The position numbers were made by a program, and so were the translations under genes. Of a stretch of DNA of 15,840 bases, positions 7,008-12,977 are shown piece after piece (position 1 is the stretch's first letter; each line of letters starts with the position of its first letter). This DNA is from Bacillota bacterium (lineage in GTDB: Bacteria; Bacillota_I; Bacilli_A; RF39; UBA660): contig JAEWBI010000018.1 in NCBI GenBank assembly GCA_023391185.1, forward strand, positions 1 through 15,840, read 5' to 3'. The notes under the pieces were generated by a model. It saw only the letters and a program-made list of their open reading frames with translations, did not search any database and had not been told where the DNA came from.

Positions 7008-7035
7008 TTGTCAAAGAAAAAAGGGATGCTATAAT
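7008..7035 (+). promoter_or_regulatory. Strong promoter driving the non-coding region before the FIST gene
   Basis: -35 TTGTCA (7008-7013, five of six consensus bases), 16-bp spacer, extended -10 TGC-TATAAT (7027-7035). The expected start near 7042 is about 800 nt before the FIST start codon. No other equally good promoter is visible between here and 7849. Confidence 0.75.
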
Positions 7036-7112
7036 TAAACTAGAGGAGGACAGATAGATTGGTAAAATGAAATATCATATTTAATTAAACTGCGAGTAGA
7101 TTAATTATGAGG

Positions 7113-7158
7113 TATATATTAACACGTCAAGACCAAGCGGTACGGATTAATATGTATA
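7113..7158 (+). repeat. Module A, copy 1
   Basis: TATTAA (7117-7122) pairs with TTAATA (7147-7152), extended by TATA/TATA. Then comes a tandem CA/GA mismatch, CGT (7125-7127) with ACG (7142-7144), an unpaired CAAG (7128-7131), ACC (7132-7134) with GGT (7139-7141), and the loop AAGC. It shares GTCAAGACCAA and GGTACG with copy 2, offset by 75 nt. Confidence 0.6.
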
Positions 7159-7189
7159 GATATTAACAAGTATTATAAAATTTAAAATC

Positions 7190-7229
7190 TTATTAACTTT
7201 GTCAAGACCAAATGGTACGAACTTAATAA
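7190..7229 (+). repeat. Module A, copy 2
   Basis: TTATTAA (7190-7196) pairs with TTAATAA (7223-7229), then TT/AA, a T-G wobble, GT (7201-7202) with AC (7217-7218), the same unpaired CAAG (7203-7206), ACC/GGT, and the loop AAAT. The loop and the outer stem differ from copy 1, but the pairing scheme is kept. Confidence 0.6.
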
Positions 7230-7398
7230 TTTAATTTATATTTTAGATAGAGAATAAAATGAAAATAACAAATTATGCTATGTTATTTCGTTATTAAATT
7301 TATTTAAATTACATATAACGACTTCTATATGTTTTTATTGAATTTTATATTTATAAGTAATATCTATTTCATTATTAAAACTATATTTGATAAATTAA

Positions 7399-7448
7399 TA
7401 TATTACAATTGGGTAGTAATATAAGATAATTCATTTGGGCATGAATTA
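7399..7448 (+). repeat. Module B, twin hairpins with TTGGG loops
   Basis: TATATTAC (7399-7406) pairs with GTAATATA (7416-7423) around the loop AATTGGGTA. Three bases on, TAATTCAT (7427-7434) pairs with ATGAATTA (7441-7448) around the loop TTGGGC. Both stems are 8 bp and perfect. The stems are unrelated in sequence while the loops share TTGGG. Confidence 0.55.
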
Positions 7449-7595
7449 CATAATTAAAATATAGTATGTATAAGTATTTGAGTTAGAATAGTACTTTAGA
7501 GTTATAAGATGTTATACTTAAAGAGAAATTTATAGCTTAAAATACACTTTTTATAAAAAAATTAGATATCTAAATACTAGATTGGTATTAGGTGT

Positions 7596-7676
7596 AATTT
7601 AATATATATATTGAATTCCAAGTAAATGTATGATTGAAATGAGAAATGGGAAAAGTAGAAATTTATATATTAAATT
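7596..7676 (+). repeat. Module C, copy 1
   Basis: Closing stem AATTTAATATATA (7596-7608) with TATATATTAAATT (7664-7676), 13 perfect pairs. The 55-nt interior contains ATTCCAAGTAAATG and GGGAAAAGTAGAAATT and aligns to copy 2 at about 48 of 57 positions. Confidence 0.65.
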
Positions 7677-7702
7677 AAGAACGTTATTAATTAATCCTTT
7701 GT

Positions 7703-7779
7703 GTTTAATTAACTTTAAATTCCAAATAAATGTAAGATTAAAAATGAGAAAAAGGGAAAAGTAGAAATTTTAATTAAAC
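7703..7779 (+). repeat. Module C, copy 2
   Basis: Closing stem GTTTAATTAA (7703-7712) with TTAATTAAAC (7770-7779), 10 perfect pairs and a different sequence from copy 1. The 57-nt interior contains ATTCCAAATAAATG and GGGAAAAGTAGAAATT. The TTCCAA elements of the two copies are 104 nt apart. Confidence 0.65.
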
Positions 7780-7848
7780 CTTGAGAATAATTATATAAAA
7801 TTTTAAGAATCAAAAAGAATATAAAGAATATTTAGGAGGAATAAATAT

Positions 7849-9012
7849 ATGAAGTCTAATGTTGGATATAGTACATTAGAGTCTGCTTTTGAGGCAGGAA
7901 AAGAAACTGCTGAAAAGGCAATGCAAGGCTTAAAAGGTTCTAAAGTCGGTATGTTATTTACCTCAGTTGATTATAATCAATCTGATGTAATGAAAGGTAT
8001 AAAATCAGTAGTTGGTGATACTCCTATAGTAGGTTGTACTTCCTCAGGAGCAGTTATTGTTCCTGATGGTGTGATAACTTCTGAACATGGTTTTGCCGGT
8101 ATGCTATTACTAGATGATGAAAGTATGGTAGTAGGAGCAGCTGGTAGTTCTTTAAAAAATGGTGATGCTCGTGAAACTGGGCGTATGGTGGCTATGGAAG
8201 CTCTTGATAGAGCTGGATTAGATTATGCTCCATCATATTATTACATGGTTGCATCTCCAAAAGAAGAAGAATACTATGTAAAAGGTATTCAAGATGTTAT
8301 TGGTGATGTTCCATTCTTTGGTGGAAGTGCAGCAGATAATAAAATATCTGGTGACTGGTCAATATTTTGTGATGGAACTTCATTCTCTGATGGTGTTGCA
8401 GTAATATTTTTCTATACTGACAAACCAATTGAAACAGTTTATACAGGTGCTTATCATGAATCAAAAAATGTAGGTATAATTACAAAAATAGATGGTGATA
8501 GAAAATTAGTTGAAATCGATGGCGTTCCAGCTCTTAAAAAATATGCTGAATGGACAAATAAAAAACCTGAAGAATTGATGGGAATGGACTTGTTAGTCGC
8601 AAGTATTACTGCTCCACTTGGAGTTAAGGATACAATTGGAGACTTAGTCGCAATTCGTCATCCTATGGGTGGTAATGAAGACTATAGTATTAATGTCGGT
8701 AATAAATTAGCTGTTAATACTGCAGTTATTCAAATGGAAGCAACAGTTGATGAGTTAATTAACTCAACTGGAGCAACAGTAAAACAATTAAATAATAAAT
8801 TAGATACCCCTGCTGCTTACTTTTTAGTTCACTGTGGTGGTAGAAAAGTTGGTATTGGAGATCGTATTGAAGAAGTTCATAAAGAATTAGTTAAAGCTGC
8901 AAAAGGAGTTCCATTTATTACTATATTTACATTTGGTGAATATGGTTATAATGAACATTCAAGAAATACTTGTGGTGGATTAATGTTATCTTTCACTGGT
9001 TTTGAAAAATAA
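7849..9012 (+). CDS. FIST-domain sensor protein
   Basis: 387 residues made of FIST_N followed by FIST_C, without any attached signalling domain. Family landmarks: VGCTSSGA near residues 62-69, FFGGSAADN around 157-165, and the C-terminal FITIFTFGEYGYNEHSRNTCGGLMLSF. FIST domains are presumed small-ligand sensors, usually fused to chemotaxis, kinase or cyclic-nucleotide output domains; stand-alone copies are of unknown function. No signal peptide or membrane helix is seen, so it is cytosolic. AGGAGG (7834-7839) with a 9-nt spacer gives a strong start. The aldehyde dehydrogenase gene follows after 11 nt, so the two form an operon, and I infer that the FIST protein responds to, or binds, a compound related to the dehydrogenase substrate. 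It is preceded by the unusual long non-coding region. Confidence 0.88.
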   Translation: MKSNVGYSTLESAFEAGKETAEKAMQGLKGSKVGMLFTSVDYNQSDVMKGIKSVVGDTPIVGCTSSGAVIVPDGVITSEHGFAGMLLLDDESMVVGAAGSSLKNGDARETGRMVAMEALDRAGLDYAPSYYYMVASPKEEEYYVKGIQDVIGDVPFFGGSAADNKISGDWSIFCDGTSFSDGVAVIFFYTDKPIETVYTGAYHESKNVGIITKIDGDRKLVEIDGVPALKKYAEWTNKKPEELMGMDLLVASITAPLGVKDTIGDLVAIRHPMGGNEDYSINVGNKLAVNTAVIQMEATVDELINSTGATVKQLNNKLDTPAAYFLVHCGGRKVGIGDRIEEVHKELVKAAKGVPFITIFTFGEYGYNEHSRNTCGGLMLSFTGFEK

Positions 9013-9023
9013 TTGGAGGCTTT

Positions 9024-10460
9024 ATGAAAAGTTTGATTGGAAAAAATTGGATTGATTCAAATGATGGTAAGGTTATAGAAGTCTATAACCCTGCCACAAA
9101 TGAACTTATAGATACTGTTCCAAGTTTAACAAAGGAACAAATAGACGAAGCTGTGGCGGAAGCAAAGAAAGCACAAAAAAGCTGGGAAGAAATGCCGTTA
9201 CATAAGCGTTGTTCCATTTTAATGAAGTTTGCTAGTTTAGTTGAAAGAGATAAAGAATCTTTAGCTAAAACTTTATCAAATGAAACAGGTAAACCTATTA
9301 GAGAAGCAATAGCTGAAATAGGAAATATTCAAATTGGTGTTCCTGCTTATGTTGAAAAAGCTAAACATGAATATGGCAATGTTATACATAGAGGTAGTGA
9401 GATGGGTCAAGAAAATACTATTCAGTATACCATCCAGCAACCTCTTGGGGTAATGGTAGCAATTATACCATTTAATTTTCCAAGTGATATATTTATTAAT
9501 AAAATCCCTCCTGCACTTATAATGGGAAATTCTTGTATATTAAAACCTGCAAGTGTTAATCCATTAACATTAACTAAATATGTAGAATTATTAAAAGAAG
9601 CTGGAGTACCAGATGGTGTTATAGAGGTAGTTCATGGGTCAGGCTCAGTAGTTGGTAAGGCTTTGACTTCAAATCCAGATGTTTCAATTGTGTCTTTAAC
9701 AGGTTCGACGGAAGCTGGAATAGATGCTGCTAAAAATGTAGTAGAACATTGCGGACATAGTTCACTAGAATTAGGTGGAAACGATGCGTTCATCATTTGC
9801 GCAGATGGTGATATAGATTTAGCTGTTACTGAAACAGTTTGGGGTAGACTTTATAATACTGGACAAGTATGTTGTGCTTCAAAAAGATTCCTAGTAGAAA
9901 ATAGTATAAAAGATGAGTATATTAATAAAATGGTTGATAAAATAAAAACTCTAAAAGTTGGTATGCCTTCTGAAATGTCTACTGATATTGGTTGCTTGGT
10001 TAGTGAAGAAGCTGCAATAGAAGTTGAAAGACAAGTTAATGAAACAGTAGCTGCAGGTGCACAAATAGTAATAGGTGGTAGAAGAAATGGTGCCTTCTAT
10101 GAACCAACAATTTTAAATAATGTAACTAAAGATATGGACGTGGCAAAAGACATGGAAATCTTTGGACCGGTAATCTCCGTTATAGGATTTGATACATTAG
10201 AGGAAGCAATAAATATTGCTAATCAGTCAAAATATGGATTAAGTGGATCAATAATTACTCGTGATATTAGTAAAGCATTAAAAACTTCAGAACTTATGGA
10301 GTGTGGTGGTTTTGTTGTAAATGGTGCTAGTTTCTTTAGATCATTTGAACAGCCATTTGGAGGATGGAAATATTCTGGAATAGGTAATGAAGGAATAATG
10401 ACAACTCTTAAAGAAATGTCTCGAATGAAAACAGTTATATTAAAAAATGTAATAAAATAA
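9024..10460 (+). CDS. NAD(P)-dependent aldehyde dehydrogenase (succinate-semialdehyde/lactaldehyde type)
   Basis: A 478-residue enzyme of the ALDH superfamily, the usual length, oxidising an aldehyde to the acid with NAD(P)+. Visible catalytic set: Asn151 in PFNFP, Lys174 in LKPAS, the coenzyme loop SLTGSTEAG (about 224-232), the general base Glu249 in LELGGND, and the nucleophile Cys283 in TGQVCCASKRF, followed by a second Cys284. The C-terminal EIFGPVISV and FGGWKYSGIGNEG are also standard. It resembles succinate-semialdehyde, glyceraldehyde-3-phosphate (non-phosphorylating) or lactaldehyde dehydrogenases; the substrate cannot be decided. TTGGAGG lies 5 nt before the ATG. Second gene of the FIST operon, followed by a strong terminator. 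Confidence 0.92.
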   Translation: MKSLIGKNWIDSNDGKVIEVYNPATNELIDTVPSLTKEQIDEAVAEAKKAQKSWEEMPLHKRCSILMKFASLVERDKESLAKTLSNETGKPIREAIAEIGNIQIGVPAYVEKAKHEYGNVIHRGSEMGQENTIQYTIQQPLGVMVAIIPFNFPSDIFINKIPPALIMGNSCILKPASVNPLTLTKYVELLKEAGVPDGVIEVVHGSGSVVGKALTSNPDVSIVSLTGSTEAGIDAAKNVVEHCGHSSLELGGNDAFIICADGDIDLAVTETVWGRLYNTGQVCCASKRFLVENSIKDEYINKMVDKIKTLKVGMPSEMSTDIGCLVSEEAAIEVERQVNETVAAGAQIVIGGRRNGAFYEPTILNNVTKDMDVAKDMEIFGPVISVIGFDTLEEAINIANQSKYGLSGSIITRDISKALKTSELMECGGFVVNGASFFRSFEQPFGGWKYSGIGNEGIMTTLKEMSRMKTVILKNVIK

Positions 10461-10461
10461 C

Positions 10462-10491
10462 AAAAGGTTCTTAAGTTAAGAACCTTTTTTT
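10462..10491 (+). terminator. Terminator of the FIST-ALDH operon
   Basis: AAAAGGTTCTT (10462-10472), AAGTT loop, AAGAACCTTTT (10478-10488): eleven perfect base pairs running into a seven-T tract (10485-10491). The strongest terminator in the window. Confidence 0.9.
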
Positions 10492-10514
10492 GATATACTT
10501 TGAGCTTTATTTTA

Positions 10515-10523
10515 TGATATAAT
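10515..10523 (+). promoter_or_regulatory. Extended -10 promoter of the DUF1003 gene
   Basis: TGA-TATAAT at 10515-10523 with no good -35. The expected start near 10530 coincides with GGTGAT (10530-10535), giving a leader of about 9 nt before ATG 10539. Confidence 0.5.
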
Positions 10524-10538
10524 TTATATGGTGATGAT

Positions 10539-11099
10539 ATGAAAGAGAAGGAAATAAAGAAACCAGAAAAAAGAAAAACAAAAAAAGAAATAGTTAAGAT
10601 GCTTTTAAATAACGGGACGATGAATGATGTTGAAGATGAAAATGAGTTATTAGATGCATTGATAGATAATCCAATTGCAATTGATGTTGATAAGGAAGAG
10701 CTAAAGTCATTAAAATTTGGTGATAAAATAGCCGATAAAGTTACCGAAGGTGCAGGAAGCTGGAATTTTATAATTGGATTTATTTTATTTTTAGCATTTT
10801 GGATAATAATTAATTCATTTTTTATTGAATTGGATAAATTTCCATTTATACTATTAAATCTATTATTATCTTGTATAGCGGCTCTTCAGGCTCCAGTAAT
10901 ATTAATGAGTCAAAATAGACAGGCTAAAAAAGATAGTTTAAGAAACCAAAATGATTTTAGAATAGATTTAAAAAGTGAACTAATACTTGAAGAATTACAT
11001 GATAAAATGGAAAGAATAATAGAAAATCAGAAAAAGATAATTAAGGAATTAGAATTAGAAAAAAACAATAATAATAATCAAGATGATTTGACACAATAA
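10539..11099 (+). CDS. DUF1003 family membrane protein
   Basis: 186 residues. A charged Lys/Glu-rich N-terminus (1-60) is followed by the DUF1003 core: FGDKIADKVTEGAGSW, a first membrane helix (about 75-93), a short outside loop with FPFILLNLLLS, a second helix (about 102-122), then the hallmark ALQAPVILMSQNRQAKKDSLR. The C-terminal third (about 135-180) is a heptad-rich, Glu/Lys-rich likely coiled coil (SELILEELHDKMERIIENQKK), ending in Asn/Asp-rich residues. The function of DUF1003 proteins is unknown. Start set by GGTGAT (10530-10535). It stands alone between a terminator and a 143-bp gap. Confidence 0.88.
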   Translation: MKEKEIKKPEKRKTKKEIVKMLLNNGTMNDVEDENELLDALIDNPIAIDVDKEELKSLKFGDKIADKVTEGAGSWNFIIGFILFLAFWIIINSFFIELDKFPFILLNLLLSCIAALQAPVILMSQNRQAKKDSLRNQNDFRIDLKSELILEELHDKMERIIENQKKIIKELELEKNNNNNQDDLTQ

Positions 11100-11181
11100 T
11101 CATTATTATTTTACATATTAATGTTATTTTAACTAAATAAGTAAATATTTTTAAAAAAAGCAAATACTAACATTAGGTTAT

Positions 11182-11230
11182 AACTTTCAAATATAAATGT
11201 TGAAAGTTATATATTTGAAAGATATATCAT
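11182..11230 (+). promoter_or_regulatory. Overlapping inverted repeats and putative promoter before rpiB
   Basis: AACTTTCAA (11182-11190) pairs with TTGAAAGTT (11200-11208), a 9-bp stem. Alternatively CTTTCAAATAT (11184-11194) pairs with ATATTTGAAAG (11211-11221), an 11-bp stem. The two cannot form together. The first TTGAAA (11200-11205) could also be a -35 box, with -10 TATATC (11223-11228) or TATCAT (11225-11230). The repeats may be an operator or a switchable leader; the sequence alone does not decide. Confidence 0.4.
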
Positions 11231-11242
11231 AAAGGAGGAAAT

Positions 11243-11785
11243 ATGAAAATAGGAATAGCTAATGATCATCGTGGTGTAAACAGAAAAAATGATATTATGA
11301 AGTATTTAAACAGAAAAAAATATGAAGTCATTGATTTTGGTACAAATACTTCTGAATCTGTTGATTATCCAATTTATGCTTTTGAACTTGCTAAAAAAGT
11401 TAGTCATAAAGAAATTGATTTTGGAATATTATTATGTGGGACAGGTGTAGGTATGTGCATCGCTGCAAATAAAGTTGATGGAATTAGATGTGCAAAAGTT
11501 GATAATATTAATGATGCAAAATTAACTCGCCTACACAATGATGCAAATATGTTAGCATTAAGTTCAGAAATTAGTCTGATCAGAACGAAAGATATATTGG
11601 ATGTTTTCTTAAAGACTAAATTTTCTGAAGAAGAAAGACATATAAGACGTATAAGTATGATTAATTCTTATATAAAGGAGTCAGCATTAGAAGAAAATGA
11701 TTATTCTATGAATAAAGAACAAATACAAGTAGAAAATAATATAGAAGAATCATCTACTATCGCTGTTAAAGAAAATGACAATTAA
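11243..11785 (+). CDS. rpiB: Ribose-5-phosphate isomerase B / RpiB-LacAB family isomerase
   Basis: Interconverts ribose 5-phosphate and ribulose 5-phosphate in the non-oxidative pentose phosphate pathway. Residues 1-145 are the RpiB fold: IANDHRG with His9 (usually S-D-H-A-G), DYPIYAFELA, LCGTGVGMCIAANKVDGIRCA with the catalytic Cys65, and RLHNDANMLALSS with His98. The family is about 145-150 residues. Here the protein has 180, with an acidic, Asn/Glu-rich tail (about 148-180) of low complexity, likely disordered. AAAGGAGG (11231-11238) gives a strong start. The stop overlaps the next gene by 11 bp. LacA/LacB galactose-6-phosphate isomerase subunits are related, but no lac/tagatose genes are near. 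Confidence 0.87.
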   Translation: MKIGIANDHRGVNRKNDIMKYLNRKKYEVIDFGTNTSESVDYPIYAFELAKKVSHKEIDFGILLCGTGVGMCIAANKVDGIRCAKVDNINDAKLTRLHNDANMLALSSEISLIRTKDILDVFLKTKFSEEERHIRRISMINSYIKESALEENDYSMNKEQIQVENNIEESSTIAVKENDN

Positions 11786-11972
11786 GGCTATATTATATAT
11801 TATTACAGTTCCTTGTAGCTTATATGCTTTACAAAGTCTTAATTATGATAAATTCTTAAAACCAAATAAGATAGTTCAAGCAAGGATACTTGTTTTGTTA
11901 TTATCAATAGGAGTATCATATTTAGCAGTTAATTTCTTATATGATTTTTTTATAAATACAAAAGTTATTTAG
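11775..11972 (+). CDS. DUF1146 (YwzB-like) small membrane protein
   Basis: 65 residues with two membrane helices (about 4-19 and 38-58) separated by the signature ALQSLNYDKFLKPNKIVQARILVLLLSIGVSYLA, split here by the loop LKPNKIVQAR. That pattern (ALQ-x-L-N/D-x-x-K-x-x-x-x-N-x-x-x-x-Q-A-R) is the DUF1146/YwzB family. Function unknown. In B. subtilis ywzB lies near the atp operon end, murAA and spoIID, and here too the family member directly precedes spoIID. The ATG lies 11 bp inside the end of rpiB with only a weak AAAG upstream, so translation is probably coupled to rpiB. Confidence 0.82.
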   Translation: MTIKAILYIITVPCSLYALQSLNYDKFLKPNKIVQARILVLLLSIGVSYLAVNFLYDFFINTKVI

Positions 11973-12022
11973 ATTAATTAGATTAGTAGTGTTAGTAGTA
12001 TGATTTACCAAAGGTGATGAAT

Positions 12023-12931
12023 ATGAAAAAAATGCTGCTTTTTTCTTTGATTATAATCTTAATACCAACAATAGTTGTAAATATATTTATTAAAGATGAA
12101 GAGATAAAATTTGAATATCATGAAAATATGATAATAAGAGTAAAAAGAAGCAGTGGTAATATTGAAAAAATACCATTTGAGGACTATATTGTTGGTATAT
12201 TAGCAGGTGAAATGCCTGTTTCTTTTCATAGTGAGGCACTAAAGGCACAAGCTGTTGCTGCTCGAACTTATGCTATGAAAAAAATGGCTCAAAATGTTAA
12301 TAATGATTTTGATGTTGTTGATACTGTAGCTAATCAAGTATATTTAGATAACGACTATTTAAAAGATGCTTGGAAAGATAAATATATAAACAATATCAAT
12401 ATCTTAAAAACTGCAGTTCTTCAAACATATGGTGAGTATTTAGAATATGAGGGTGAAGTAATAGAAGCATTCTTTTTTTCAACTAGTACTGGTAAAACAG
12501 AAAATAGTGAAGATGTGTTTGGTACATATCTTCCCTACTTACGTAGTGTTGATTCAACATGGGACAACATTTCCCCTGTTTATGAAGAAAAGAAATATTA
12601 CACTTTAAAAGAATTTTATGAATCATTAGGTTTAAGTTTTTCCACTGTATTAAATATAAAAGCAAATAAAACAACTTCAACTGGAAGAATAAAAGAAATA
12701 AATGTTAATGGAAAAAAATTTACTGGTTCTAATTTAGCTGTTTCACTAAATTTAAGATCTTCATTTTTTAATATTATTCAAGATAACAATACTGTAATAA
12801 TTACTACAAAAGGATATGGTCATGGAGTTGGTATGAGTCAGTATGGTGCAGAAGCAATGAGTACATTAGGATATACATATGATCAAATTTTAAAATATTA
12901 TTATAAAGGAGTAGAAATTTCAAAAATTTAG
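12023..12931 (+). CDS. spoIID: Stage II sporulation protein D, peptidoglycan lytic transglycosylase
   Basis: A mother-cell membrane enzyme of the SpoIIDMP engulfment machine that cleaves the glycan chains released by SpoIIP, thinning septal peptidoglycan and moving the engulfing membrane. 302 residues: N-terminal anchor (about 5-20), then the SpoIID domain with PFEDYIVGILAGEMPVSF (the Glu of A-G-E-M-P is the catalytic residue in this family), LKAQAVAARTYA, FFSTSTGKTENSEDVFG, and the C-terminal GYGHGVGMSQYGAEAM and YYKGVEI. AAGGTGAT (12011-12018) with a 4-nt spacer selects ATG 12023 over the in-frame GTG at 12014. Sigma-E control is expected from family knowledge, but I could not find a convincing sigma-E promoter. 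Confidence 0.93.
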   Translation: MKKMLLFSLIIILIPTIVVNIFIKDEEIKFEYHENMIIRVKRSSGNIEKIPFEDYIVGILAGEMPVSFHSEALKAQAVAARTYAMKKMAQNVNNDFDVVDTVANQVYLDNDYLKDAWKDKYINNINILKTAVLQTYGEYLEYEGEVIEAFFFSTSTGKTENSEDVFGTYLPYLRSVDSTWDNISPVYEEKKYYTLKEFYESLGLSFSTVLNIKANKTTSTGRIKEINVNGKKFTGSNLAVSLNLRSSFFNIIQDNNTVIITTKGYGHGVGMSQYGAEAMSTLGYTYDQILKYYYKGVEISKI

Positions 12932-12960
12932 TATAAAAATTCTTAAAAAAGTTCACACTT
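12931..12960 (+). promoter_or_regulatory. Candidate sigma-F promoter of spoIIQ
   Basis: GTATA (12931-12935), 15-bp spacer, then GTTCACACTT (12951-12960), to compare with the forespore consensus G-y-w-T-A ... G-g-n-r-A-n-A-n-T-w. The -35 fits fully. The -10 keeps G, both A, T and the final T, and differs at the second G and the purine. The -35 begins at the last base of the spoIID stop. SpoIIQ is a known sigma-F target in B. subtilis. Confidence 0.5.
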
Positions 12961-12977
12961 ATAATAGAGGTGAAAAA

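Larger units (their letters stand above)
7042..7800 (+). ncRNA. Candidate large structured RNA or giant leader of the FIST-aldehyde dehydrogenase operon
   Basis: About 760-800 nt with no credible coding frame, downstream of a strong promoter. It contains regularly spaced hairpins and three pairs of duplicated motifs. Pair A is two GTCAAGACCAA..GGTACG stem-loops (7113-7158 and 7190-7229). Pair B is two adjacent hairpins with TTGGG loops (7399-7423 and 7427-7448). Pair C is two about 80-nt modules (7596-7676 and 7703-7779), each closed by a different but perfectly paired stem. Other stems: 7075-7110, 7263-7286, 7311-7332, 7494-7523 and 7573-7589. No intrinsic terminator is visible before the FIST gene, so it may be a 5' leader rather than a separate RNA. 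I do not recognise tmRNA, RNase P, SRP RNA, a T-box or a common riboswitch. The 3' end is uncertain. A/T richness makes individual weak hairpins unreliable; the duplications carry the argument. Confidence 0.6.

Noticed and set aside
7113..7779. Repeats in the non-coding region as a CRISPR array or IS remnants
   Set aside because: Only two copies of each motif, with different lengths, irregular spacing, internal stems, no spacers of uniform size, and no transposase or cas genes.
7042..7848. tmRNA, RNase P RNA, SRP RNA, T-box, glycine, guanidine or c-di-GMP riboswitch
   Set aside because: I looked for their hallmark conserved sequences (for example the T-box GGTGGNACC, and the tRNA-like acceptor with GTTCGA for tmRNA) and found none. 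Without a covariance search this is a negative reading by eye.
11100..11170. Terminator after the DUF1003 gene
   Set aside because: Only a 4-bp A/T stem (AATA/TATT) without a proper T-tract; no supportable terminator.
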